This document shows, one piece after another, positions 33,819 to 43,943 of a stretch of DNA of 64,000 nucleotides. The number at the start of each line of letters is the position of its first letter. Position 1 is the first letter of the stretch. The notes under the pieces are model-generated. The model saw nothing but the letters and a program-made list of their open reading frames with translations. It did not search any database and was not told where the DNA came from. The position numbers and the translations under genes are program-made. The stretch comes from Euborellia annulipes (Eukaryota > Arthropoda > Insecta > Dermaptera > Anisolabididae): assembly GCA_023213315.1 (NCBI GenBank), contig JAKCPI010027609.1, positions 62,001 to 126,000 of the forward strand, in the 5' to 3' direction.

Positions 33819-34220
33819 TTAGGGAAAAAAAGTAAAAATGTATAGGAATTTTTTATTATTATTTGATTTGAAAATTGATAGACTTGTGCCGGGTTGCAAG
33901 AAAACAGTTCTGTAAACATTTAAAAGTCTGTTAGTAAACATCGCTTTGGGCTTTAAAATTATAGGCTGTTGCTAAAGCAACTTTAAAGGAAAGGTTAACT
34001 ATTCCCTACTGTTAAGATATATAGATAGATGCAAAACGATTGGGCCACCGAAAATGACAGCTCTCTATGTAGTTGGCCAAGTTGACCGCAAGGGCGCATT
34101 GTCAAATTGCATAATTTAAATATAATAGTACCAAAATTATAAAAGAAATAAAAATAGTAATGTATATTTGTATTCTTTAAATTTTAATTGTTAATATTAG
34201 GTTACAAAACAAAAAAATGT
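33819..34220. other. Spacer, no gene
   Basis: AT-rich; nothing recognised. Confidence 0.5.
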
Positions 34221-34224
34221 TTAA

Positions 34225-36350
34225 GGTTGTTCGGATAGTACATCGTAAGTCATAATAGAATCTAAATTTTTTTAAAATAAAATTAAAAATTTGAATGCCA
34301 AAATTCCTTATTATAATTTAGTCGTGACCTATCATAGTTTATAATTGTATTAAGTTAATAATTTAATTACCAAAAATAATAAATGAATGACTTTTGACTT
34401 GAGCAGTTTTTCACGTAATATAGAACACAGAGTATATATATAAACAGAGAGCGTACTCAATGTTAATTTCTGGTTTTTGTCCGCCATTAGGGTGGCACAA
34501 TCAGAACGCAGGGAATTTGCGCAAAATTCAAACCAAATTTTAGCCGCTAAATTTAAAATTAGGTATTCCGTGTAAATATATATATTATTTTTCTGTTAAT
34601 AAGTCATTTTTTGTTTTTTTAATATAGAAAGAATCTGGGTATTTTTTATAACATAAAAATCAGATATTTTGGAAAGATAAACTATTTATTTAAAAAAATA
34701 CAGATAAATATATTTTATACCTTTTGGGGTACAGAATACAAAAAAGAAATAAAAAAATTTATAATATGTAAAAATGAACAAAAATACACAAGAGATAAAT
34801 AAATAAAGTTAAATTGTCATTTGTTATAGATTTGTGACGATCTGAAAAATAATCAAAATTAGTAACGTAAGTCAGGGGCGTATATAGAAATTTTTTTTGG
34901 GGGGGGGGGCCCCCACACTATTTTTCGGCTGAAGATTATTTTTTTTTAAAAAACTTTTTTTTTTTCCACATTAATTTTTTCTCTTTTTTTTTTCTAGACC
35001 CACACAACTCGCCCCCACTGTGGTGTGGTTTGTGTTGGTCTCTCCATTTTTTTTTTTTTTTTTTGGGTTGGTTGGGGGGGGGGGGGGGGCCGCGGCCCCC
35101 CTCTCCCCCCCTAACCCCACGTAAGTTATTGGTAAATTAGGCGAGTTGTCCAGTTGATAGTTTTGTCGACGAATAACATCTGAATCCTCTGAAAAAGAAA
35201 AATCTTCTAAGGAATTTGATGTATCATTTAATGGATGATCTTTCTCCATTTCTATAATAAATTTTGAAGAATATTTGGTGTTCTCAAACTATTGTCAAAA
35301 ATATTGACAATTGTTTGATTATCACTAATATTTATCATAGTTTTATTAGTTTTATTAGAAAAATTACTTATCTTATTTGATGTTTCCATTTGTTATGATC
35401 TTTAGGGTATCAATTTCATTAGTTTGTCATAATTATTGCAATTTTTTACTAAACATTTTCTTTTTCCTAAAAATATAAATGGAAATGTAGTTAATAAACA
35501 TATAAATATAATTAAAAACATTTTTAAGTATATAATGAAATCCAATACTTATCTCTTAAATGACAATTTTAACGTATTTGACAATATTTTAATATAATAT
35601 ATATAGAAATCACAAGAACATTTCATCGGTTGACTACCCTGCTCTCTAGCGGATAAAAGTGTCAAACTCTCAATGGGGTGGCAATCGTGACATCACACAA
35701 TTTCAAATTCTCCCATTGGAGTGCACCCCCCCCCCTGATATAGAACTGGCAACATTGCATTCATCAACTATCTATTTTAAATATTAAAATCCTTCAATTT
35801 TATTTTATTTAATATATTACAATGTTTAATGCAAATCAGTTTAAACACAATGGACGATTTGCGAGAAAAAATATCGTAAAATTGAAAAAAAAGGTAACTG
35901 ACAGCGAGAGATGATTATTATGTTATGCGACGTTGCCGGACTGGTCTGACTCTCGAGACTTCCTTATTTTTAAATATTGGCGACTGTCATTTTGGAGAAT
36001 TTTTTGATTTTCTTTTTAAAATATCTTTAAAAGCGTTGGGCAGAAACTTTTGATTTTATGTTTAACGTATTCCTCGGAAGTGAATTGATAAAATGTAAGT
36101 TTTTTGTTTTTGTATCTATTGCACAGGTGGCTATATAATTCGAAATGTTTCGTCGACATTCCCCATAGACTACATGTTAAATTTCAATTTTTTTAAAATT
36201 ATTTACACGATAACCCTGCGTCAGATCTGCTTCAAAATTTTATTTTATATGTATTGATATTGATATGTATTGTATTTTATAGTGATTAATAAATAACATA
36301 TTAAAAAATTAGCTTTTAATCTAAGAAAGTGCTTTAATGTCCGAACAACC
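34225..36350. mobile_element. TTAA-flanked 2.1-kb DNA element
   Basis: Ends GGTTGTTCGGA and TCCGAACAACC are flanked by TTAA at 34221-34224 and 36351-36354. TTAA duplications are used by piggyBac and Kolobok elements; neither transposase is seen. The right end recurs at 30971-31034. Inside are a hAT MITE and a CGTACTCAATGTTAATTTC-containing AT-rich interior. Confidence 0.55.
34873..35117. mobile_element. hAT-type MITE with decayed right end
   Basis: CAGGGGCGTATATAG starts the element, and ACGTAAGT at 34865-34872 and 35118-35125 is a perfect 8-bp duplication. The right TIR has been lost in a long G/C block (35070-35117). A sister left end lies at 50986. Confidence 0.8.
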
Positions 36351-36954
36351 TTAAATATTTAAATATTGTAAAATAAAAATAATAAATACGTTGGCCAGAT
36401 CGGCTGTTAGATGTTAAATTATAAAGAAGCTGGGAATTTTAATACTATAACCTCACTTTTTCTCTTCGTCAGATGAATATCTATAATAATTAATAATATC
36501 GCTTAATACGTTTCAGAAACTAAAGAAAACTCAATTAAATTAATGTATTTCTATCTTACCTCACTCGCGTGATAATATAGTCACCAAATTCTTATTTATT
36601 TCAATGAAACAAATCAGGTTAGTGGATACTTTATAGTTTAAAGCTGCGATTTTCAACCTTTAGTTTAAATACAGCTTTTACGAACCAATCACGTTTTAAT
36701 ACGTTCTTGCAACCCAAATTATTATATTAATCTTGCAACCCAAATTATTATATTAATATTTAGCGGAAGGTTTAAACCACCAAAAGCCTTTAACGAACCT
36801 AACGTTAAATATCTTCTTGCAATCCAGCATTGGCATTATAAATTTATTAAAAATTTTTATATTGATTTGAAAAAAAAAAAAATATTTATAGGATTTGATG
36901 GAAAAATTTAAACTTTTGAATTTCCCTCTTAGAGGCGCACTAAAAATCTTAAAA
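36351..36954. other. Spacer, no gene
   Basis: AT-rich, with a short local duplication ATTGCAACCCAAATTATTAT-like at 36710-36755. Confidence 0.5.
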
Positions 36955-37050
36955 TCGTCAAACCACGCCCATTTTTACCCGTTAAGATGCGCATCTCGGG
37001 GTGCTGATTTTGAAAGTTTCCAGTGGCCACAATTTTGAAGCTATCGACCT
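36955..37050 (-). repeat. Dispersed repeat shared with 25.9 kb
   Basis: GATGCGCATCTCGGGGTGCTG and GCCACAATTTTGAAGCTATCG match the reverse of 25905-25975. Confidence 0.55.
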
Positions 37051-37054
37051 TTTT

Positions 37055-38100
37055 TCTTTCTCTTAGCCTTATATGAAATATATAGGAGAGAAAGTATTGC
37101 GATCATGTCAAAAATTCGATGTCGAGATTTCGATGGATATACATGTTTTGAGGTCCCCTGAGTCCAAAAAGTGGGTCCCGCAAATTGGTCTGTGTGTGTG
37201 TATGTATGTGTGTGTGTGTGTGGTGCGTGCGTGGTGTGTCTGTATGTGTGGACAGATTTTTAGCATGAAGGAATTGAGCTACCGGATTGAAATTTTATAT
37301 TTAACTTAGGTACCTTCCCACACGCTCAAAATAAGCTTTTGAACAAAATCGGCCAAAAAGTACTAGTACTTTACTGATGTACTTTTTCAGTTTTTTTCGA
37401 TTTTCTCAAAATTCCCTCCAAGGATTTTTTTTTAATTCATAAATGAACTATTTTTTAGATGCTCTTTAAAATGTATATTCTCATTTTGCCGTTGAAATCT
37501 TCTGAAGACCACTTTACTCTTGTTCTTCATAGGAAAGATAGAAATGGTTGCCATGGTAACGGAATTTAAATCTTTTTCTTTTCATTAGATTAAAAATCAA
37601 TTATTATTTAAATTCCCATTTATTTTAAATTTATTTGTGTCTTTAATTGTTTCAAAGAAAACATATATGCTCTCTCTCACTTGCAAACATTATCGTCTCT
37701 CTCTACTCTTTTTAAATTCCCTTTCCACCTTATCTTCGCATAGGCCTAATGTTAATTTCCTATAGGGATTTGTATGTTAATTTCGATTCAAAAGGGGGTC
37801 CCCTTTAGAACTTTTTAGGCATTTAAAATTTTTTTTCCAATTCTTATGAAATTTTGTATTTATTTACGATTCTATATTGTGTATAAAATGTCCAAATATG
37901 AGATTAAAATTTTGAAAAATAACCATAGTTTATTTCAAGCAGTCAACATTTAAAATGCAAGTTTGAAACTAAGGTGTTATCGGAAACTAAATATATCTCG
38001 ACACAAAAAATCTGGTGTGACCAGCACAGTGCGCAACTTTCTCTTACCGAAGGGTAAGAGAAAGTTGTGTGCTGTGCGCCAGTCACACCAGATTTTTTTT
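37055..38100 (-). repeat. HPR repeat, full long form
   Basis: This is the most complete member of the window's commonest repeat. In order along plus: a TA-rich end stem (CTTTCTCTTAGCCTTATATG), ATTGCGATCATGTC, AAAATTCGATGTCGAG, a GT tract (37190-37250), AGCATGAAGGAATTGAGC, AAGTACTAGTACTTT, TTGCCATGGTAAC, TCTCTCACTTGCAAACATT, CCTATAGGGATTTGTATG, and a terminal hairpin at 38008-38095 whose arms begin TCTGGTGTGAC. Both ends carry ACTTTCTCTTA and its complement. No protein is encoded and no duplication could be fixed, so the transposition class is unknown. Short-form copies lack the CCTATAGGG to TCTCTCACTTG segment. Confidence 0.85.
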
Positions 38101-38524
38101 AATTAAAGCTATTTAAAATATCTACAATTCATAGAAGCGCTTTTTTTGATTTTCGGAAAAAATTTTTTTTTTTAGATTAATCACTAGGGCTCGGATTCGC
38201 CCTATTTGCCTTTTTTTAATTTATGGCTTAAAATTTAGGCCAATATGATATGTATACGTTTCATGAAATTCTGAATAAAATAAGAGGCATTTGTTAGTGC
38301 CTATAATGCCTATTTTGGCCGATTCTGGGTTTTAGTGCCTATTTCATCTATAAATGCCTTTTTTAGTGCCTATTTTAAGTTCAAATAGCCAATTTCAATT
38401 TTTTACGAGCTATAATTTAAATTTTTTTGAATTATCAAGAAAATATTTAAAGGGGGGGGGGGGGGTAAAGGGGGTAATTACCCCCCCCCCCGAGATTTGA
38501 AAAAAATACTTTTTTTATAAAAAA

Positions 38525-38735
38525 ATTTATTTTTAAATAAGAAATTATATATAATATTTAAGATATTATTTACATCGCGTAGGTAAGCCGCGAAACGGAG
38601 ATTTATATAATTAGATATTACTTCATGTACCCGAAAAAAGGATATAAGGGTGTGCCGCCGGGAGTTGAACCACGGATCCACCGATTTACGCTCAGTGTGC
38701 CCTTACCACTAGACCACAGCACGGCATTCGGGTAT
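38525..38735 (-). mobile_element. tRNA-derived SINE
   Basis: On minus: GTGCTGTGGTCTAGTGG (A box TGGTCTAGTGG), an anticodon-arm-like stretch, GTGGTTCAACTCCC (B box) and GGCGGCACA, a 73-base tRNA-like head with pairing acceptor ends. A body follows (CCTTTTTTCGGGTACATGA, CGCGGCTTACCTACGCGATG, ATTATATATAATTTC). The anticodon loop is too long and the T stem is broken, so it is not a tRNA gene. Confidence 0.8.
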
Positions 38736-38857
38736 ATGAACTCAGTTGGAAAGCAAATTTAGCCATCGGGAGGATTGGACCCGGATTTGGCGCCACAAAT
38801 TCCTCCGTCAACCTGATGCAATCCAGTTGGCATAGTTGAGACGACCTCAATTAAAAC

Positions 38858-39090
38858 TAATTTATAAATAAGAAATTATATATAATATTTAAGATATTAT
38901 ATACATCGCGTAGGTAAGCCGCGAAACGGAGATTTATATAATTAGATATTACTTCATGTACCCGAAAAAAGGATAAAGGGTGTACACTGAGCGCAAATCG
39001 GTGGATCCGTGGTTCAACTCCCGGCGGCACACCCTTATATCCTTTTTTCGGGTACATGAAGTAATATCTAATTATATAAATTTATTTTTA
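38858..39090. repeat. Inverted SINE dimer
   Basis: A reversed SINE body (38858-38983) meets a forward tRNA-like head (38985-39045); CTTCATGTACCCGAAAAAAG at 38952 and its complement at 39041 give arms of about 54 bases. Confidence 0.7.
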
Positions 39091-39393
39091 ATGTAATAAA
39101 TTTTAAAAATTAGTACTACTTAAAAATTTGATTTCAATTTACATTGTGGCAAACAAGTACAGAATGCACCTTTAAATTACCGAAATTAAGAAAAAAATTG
39201 TGTGCTATGCGACCAGTCACACCAGATATCCAAAAATAAGACATCAATTTTTAAAATTTTTTTATATTATTTCTTAAATAATGCCTTTTAAGTGCCTATT
39301 TTTAAAATAAATGCCGTTTTAAATGCCTATTTTAATAATTTTTAGTGCTTAATTGCCTGCCTATTTTAAAGATTTTCAGTGCCTATAAATCCG

Positions 39394-40339
39394 AGCCCTA
39401 TTCATCAAATTAAATAAAAGATATTTTTTAAAAATTCGATCTATTATAGATAATTAATTTAATAATCATTGTGTTAAAAAATAATTAATTTTTTGTCTTT
39501 AATTAATTAACTGAAAAATTTCAAATGAAATGGAATAAAACTCTTGTTTCCCTACGGGAAAAACTAACTTCATCTCTTGCCGCCTAGAGTAACCAGCTTC
39601 TGAATCGTCTACTAACGGTTTTTCGAGACTCGCACCTTAAGCCAATAGAATTTTAAAGATACTCAGATAAAAATTTATAAATTTAAATCTGGTGCTAATG
39701 GGCATTAGTGACCCATGAGCTAGTACTAAAAAAAATATGAACTGAACAAAATTTGACCCATGTCTCAAAAAGGTTCGCCATCCATGCTCTATAAATTTGG
39801 TCAAGCCAGTTACTTATGGTTAAGTCAAAATGACGGTACAATTATAAGAGGATTGACTGGCTCTGGTCGAAACCGCCAAGACAACCGCTTAAACGGCTTT
39901 CAAGGGCTGCACAGCTCTCTTTGGAAAGACCCTACCCTCACCATACAATTAAAGGACAAACCAGCTAAGTACTAATTAGTTTTAATTTTACCTGCGAAGA
40001 ACAACCTCGCCGAGTTTCCTAACTTTTTAATTCCCTAAAGTGGTGTCATATCATTTTTAATAACAGCAATTAATTAATTTGATGATAAAATATAAGAATT
40101 ATTTTTTTTCTTCAGACATAATTGAGTTCACCTCCCCCTTTCCTATTTTCTTCTATCTCTTCTATTATACGGCAGATTTATCGAGTCAAAAATATTAGGA
40201 TATTGATATGTTGCGAAAAAGCATTTTATGGCCGAATTTTATAGCTTTATTATTGCACTCACGTCAGATTGGAAGTTTATGGAAATTATGTGAAAGATTT
40301 CCAGCAATACGCTTACTGAAATTAGTTATTTTTTAAAGT
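39394..40339. other. Spacer, no gene
   Basis: The left part is the flank shared with 25.5 kb. The 71-codon frame at 39760 shows no recognisable domain. Confidence 0.5.
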
Positions 40340-40560
40340 GAAACTTTTATTTTATCCTCTCAAATTTTTTGGCTCTTCTATCAGCATGTCGCGTTACAAG
40401 CCGTGACTTGACGTCACGTTTAAAATGATTCAAATCTTCAATCTATATATAGAGAGAGCTCTTGAATGGTTGCTTAATTCAAGTTACGAGTATCAAGTCA
40501 TCAAGTTAGAATACCAATATATGAAACTTATTATATGAAAAATCAAATATTTTTTTATTT
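40340..40560 (+). promoter_or_regulatory. LTR-like promoter block with CRE and TATA
   Basis: AAAGTGAAACTTTTATTTTA, GGCTCTTCTATCAGCATG, TGACGTCA (40409-40416) and, 28 bp later, TATATATAG (40444) followed by GAGAGCTCTTGAATGG. The reversed copy at 51905-52075 keeps the same order. Suggests U3/R of an LTR or another mobile promoter; no ends found. Confidence 0.4.
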
Positions 40561-40571
40561 TTTATTCAGTT

Positions 40572-41607
40572 AGCCGCAGTGGTTTAAAATGCTATTCTAG
40601 CTGGACAAAATTCAAAAATTTTTTTCTGTAATTAAGTTTGAATCACTTGCAAACCATTCTCGGATGTCTATACCAACAAAAAATGTCCGGGGATTTCTCA
40701 TTTTATGCGAGGGTTTTGCCTTTGCAGTTAAAAAAGGGTAAAATTCATTTGTCAATTTTTACACATTTTTACCTCTCCTAACTTGTACGATTATTCTGCT
40801 GCAGATTCTACAAAAATTGCTCAAACTGTGAATTCTCTTCTTTTAGACTTTAATCTAAAAGTATGTACTTTTAGAATTATTTTATAACAATATAATTAAG
40901 AAATAATAAGTTACAAAAGAAAAATAAAAAGTAAAAATCAATCAATTTTGCTACTTTATTTATGCTTATAAAAAATTCCCGTTAGTCTCCGTCATTTAGC
41001 AATAATGTTTGATTAGAAGGATTATTGTAGAGTTTAGATAACAAATTTTACAACCATATATCACCATATTTGGTTTGTATTGCAGTTTAAACAATGGACA
41101 ACGCATTCATTCGAAGAGCTTTATTCGAGGGGTAACGGGCAAAAATCATCATATATTACAAAATTTTTTAATAAAATGGCTCGACGGTGTAGTCCTATTT
41201 CCTGAAATTATATGAAAAGCGGCTGCTGAAGTAATATTATTGTTTAAAAACCTCGCAACAGCAAGAGTGAATTGCAGATGAGGAGGAGACGAGGGATGAA
41301 GAATTATGTCTGATTTTCAGCAGCAACATAGGCGTAGCTAGGGAATTTGATTGGGGGAGGGGGGCCATGGGACCAACCATCCTCCAGGGTCCTTGGAAGG
41401 CCTCATATTGTCAAAATTTTTCTTGGAGGAGCAGCCTTCTGGGGGGCCAGGCCCCCGGGACGCCCCTAGTTACGCCCATGAGCAGCGATGAAGGCTTTTA
41501 ATATATTTTTATTATTTAACAAAAGTACCCCCAAAAAAGTTACCTTTGTTTCAATATTAATTTTGTCCAGCTAGAATAGCATTTTAAACCACTGTGCGGC
41601 TGTGTAG
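40572..41607. mobile_element. 1.0-kb element with long TIRs
   Basis: CAGTGGTTTAAAATGCTATT continues as TCTAGCTGGACAAAAT and is mirrored at 41568-41602, giving arms of about 36 bases. Outside them GCCG and CGGC extend the symmetry. The right flank has the stem CTGTGT-AGAAG-ACACAG also seen at 12930. No 8-bp duplication could be confirmed. The interior is non-coding and contains a younger MITE. Confidence 0.65.
41327..41480. mobile_element. hAT-type MITE, 154 bp
   Basis: CATAGGCGTAGCTAGGG and CCCCTAGTTACGCCCATG, flanked by AGCAGCAA and AGCAGCGA (seven of eight). Same family as 53376-53582 and 59143-59324. Confidence 0.85.
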
Positions 41608-43512
41608 AAGACACAGACAACACCAAATTTAAAAAAAATATTTTTTTGAATGAGGGAGGGGGATATTTAAAAAAGAGTCGGACCTCTCCTATGAAAAAAT
41701 TCTATATATGCCTCTGATTAGTAAGTGGGGAGGGGGCGACAAATTAAATTCCCCCCCCCCCCTAACGAATCTCCTAGTTCAGGCCCTGGGTCTAGAGAGG
41801 TGATAAGTTCAAAAACATGAACATTACGATTCCTGATCAGGGATCAATTTTCGGTTGCATGCGTGTTGGCAGTGCTCTCCCTGGACGGTTCTTGGTGTTG
41901 CCAGACTCATTAAAACATATGATCATCAGAGAACGTTTCTTTTGAAACACCGAGGAAACGAACGATCTCAAACTGGCGCGTATTTGATTTGATTTGATTT
42001 TATTAACAAACATTGAACAATAGTCCGTGAACTTTTTCCGCACCCTGTATTTCAAAAATTATTTGACTTTTGGGAATTGGGTTCAAAATGTTATTAAACA
42101 ATTGCTGAGGTGGTAACCTCCTGTCCACATCTATTTCTGTAAATAAGAAAAAATAAAATGGCATAGATAGAAGTATACCGCTTTTTAAACGAAATCTATC
42201 GTTGCGTATACTATGTCCCAAGAGGTATGCGGGATCCCCAAAAATTGTGTTGAAACTTTGCACGCCCCTTTTATTACTTTTTTGTTGATTGGAACATGAT
42301 TAGCTGTTGAGAGCAGCAAATTTTTAACTTTCAGAAACCCATACCTATAGCTAAGGACCACCGTAATGCTTACTTATCTAAAGGATTATCTAAAACCTCG
42401 CTCGACCTATTTGATTTTTTGTTAAAAAGTTGATGTGATTTCTCTCTTTAATTTGCCTAGTTTTTATTTAGACTGTACTTCAATCCCTTGCTTATTTGGA
42501 TGTCAATCCAAAACACCTCAACTCTAATTTAATCTTTTGTATTTTTTTATCCCTTGTATATTTACAGGATGTCGCTATCCATAATATATTATATTTATTT
42601 ATTTATAAAATAGGAAGTAGAATATTTGCTCACCGGTGAGCCCTAGAGCAGAAGAACTTAATTGACATCACAAGGGACAGGTGGAGGGTGAGGCTCGCAA
42701 TCAACGTTTGTTGCTTTACTTTCATTTAGATTATTTCAGAAATCAAATTTCCGGACCGTTTTTGTTGAGTTTGCCAAAATTCAACAGATTAAATAATAAA
42801 AAAAAAAAGAAGAAACAAACATTGTCTTTTAAACAAAGAGTTTATTTATTTTTCCGGTAAGAAATAAATTCATTGGTTAATTATATCTCTTTTTTTGGAG
42901 TTTAGGCTTTCACAGTTGTTATCAATAGTAAAGGAATAACAACCGAAAATCTAATTCCTTTACTAATTATATCTCTTTGTTTTTATAGCAAAGTTTGTCT
43001 ATTTTATTTATATAAATTAACATTGAAAAAGAAAGATATATCTTTTTGAAAATTAATAATTTTCTATTCTTTTTTATGTGATTGTCTGCCAAACCTTTTT
43101 TTCTCCTAAAATATCATACTATATAATAAAAGCCTAAGAGGGTGTCCGATGTGTGAAACAACCAATCAGGCCTCAGGGATAGCGCTGATCGGCGAAATAC
43201 AGAGAGGGCAATATTTGAATCACATGCATGTATAAGCTTATACTTGTATACTTGCATCTCGGCACAAAACAATAATATTAAGTGATATGTCTTTTTTCTT
43301 TCCCTCTCTCCTTCCATATTAATACCAAACTATAATTAATGTGAACCTAAAGTATAAATAAATAAACAAAATATATAAAAGTAACACATTAGATTATTAA
43401 AGTTACTTGCTGATGGACAAACCGAGGTTAATTTTGTTTGGATTGTTTTCTTTTTTCGGACTTATTTTAATATATGTATTTTTATTTCTTTTGAATTTTA
43501 ACCTAATAAATT
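41608..43512. other. Spacer with MITE end, no gene
   Basis: AATTCTATATATGCCTCTG ending at 41713 is a reversed CAGRGGC-TATATAG MITE terminus. An 86-codon minus frame at 42003-42263 has no domain I can name. ACTATATAATAAAAGCC near 43120 resembles ends of Helitron-like repeats but lacks a 3' hairpin. Confidence 0.4.
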
Positions 43513-43912
43513 TAAAAAAATCTGGTGTGACTGGCGCACAGCACACAACTTTCTCTTACCCTTCGGTAAGAGAAAGTTGTGCACCGTGCTGGTCACACCA
43601 GATTTTTTGTGTCGAGATATATTTAGTTTCCCATAGCACCTTAGTTTCAAACTTGCATTTTAAATGTTGACTGCTTGAAATAAACTATGGTTATTTTTCA
43701 AAATTTTAATCTCATATTTGGACATTTTATACACAATATAGAATCGTAAATAAATACAAAATTTCATAAGAATTGGAAAAAAAAATTTTAAATGCCTAAA
43801 AAGTTCCAAAGGGGACCCCCTTTTGAATCGAAATTAACATACAAATCCCTATAGGAAATTAACATTAGGCCTATGAGAGAAGTCGGAGAGACAGGCGATA
43901 ATGTTTGCAAGT

Positions 43913-43938
<26 letters not shown>

Positions 43939-43943
<5 letters not shown>

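Larger units (their letters stand above)
38187..39393. mobile_element. hAT-like element (GGGCTCGGAT family), second copy
   Basis: Ends TAGGGCTCGGATTCGCCC and ATAAATCCGAGCCCTA; comparison with the empty relative at 25551-25685 places the insertion after ATTAATCAC. Flanks TTAATCAC/TTCATCAA agree at six of eight. Inside are MITE debris with G/C runs (38452-38492) and inverted SINE copies. Confidence 0.65.

Noticed and set aside
38652..38726. tRNA gene on minus
   Set aside because: Good A and B boxes and acceptor pairing, but the anticodon loop is too long, the T stem does not pair, and the same head recurs with a common body at 30.1, 39.0 and 52.2 kb. It is a SINE.
42003..42263. 86-codon minus-strand ORF as a host gene
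   Set aside because: No domain, start context or splice structure recognised; lies next to repeat debris.
43120..43330. Helitron end (ACTATATAATAAAAGCC; also near 7312)
   Set aside because: No CTRR 3' end with hairpin and no A/T insertion site could be matched.
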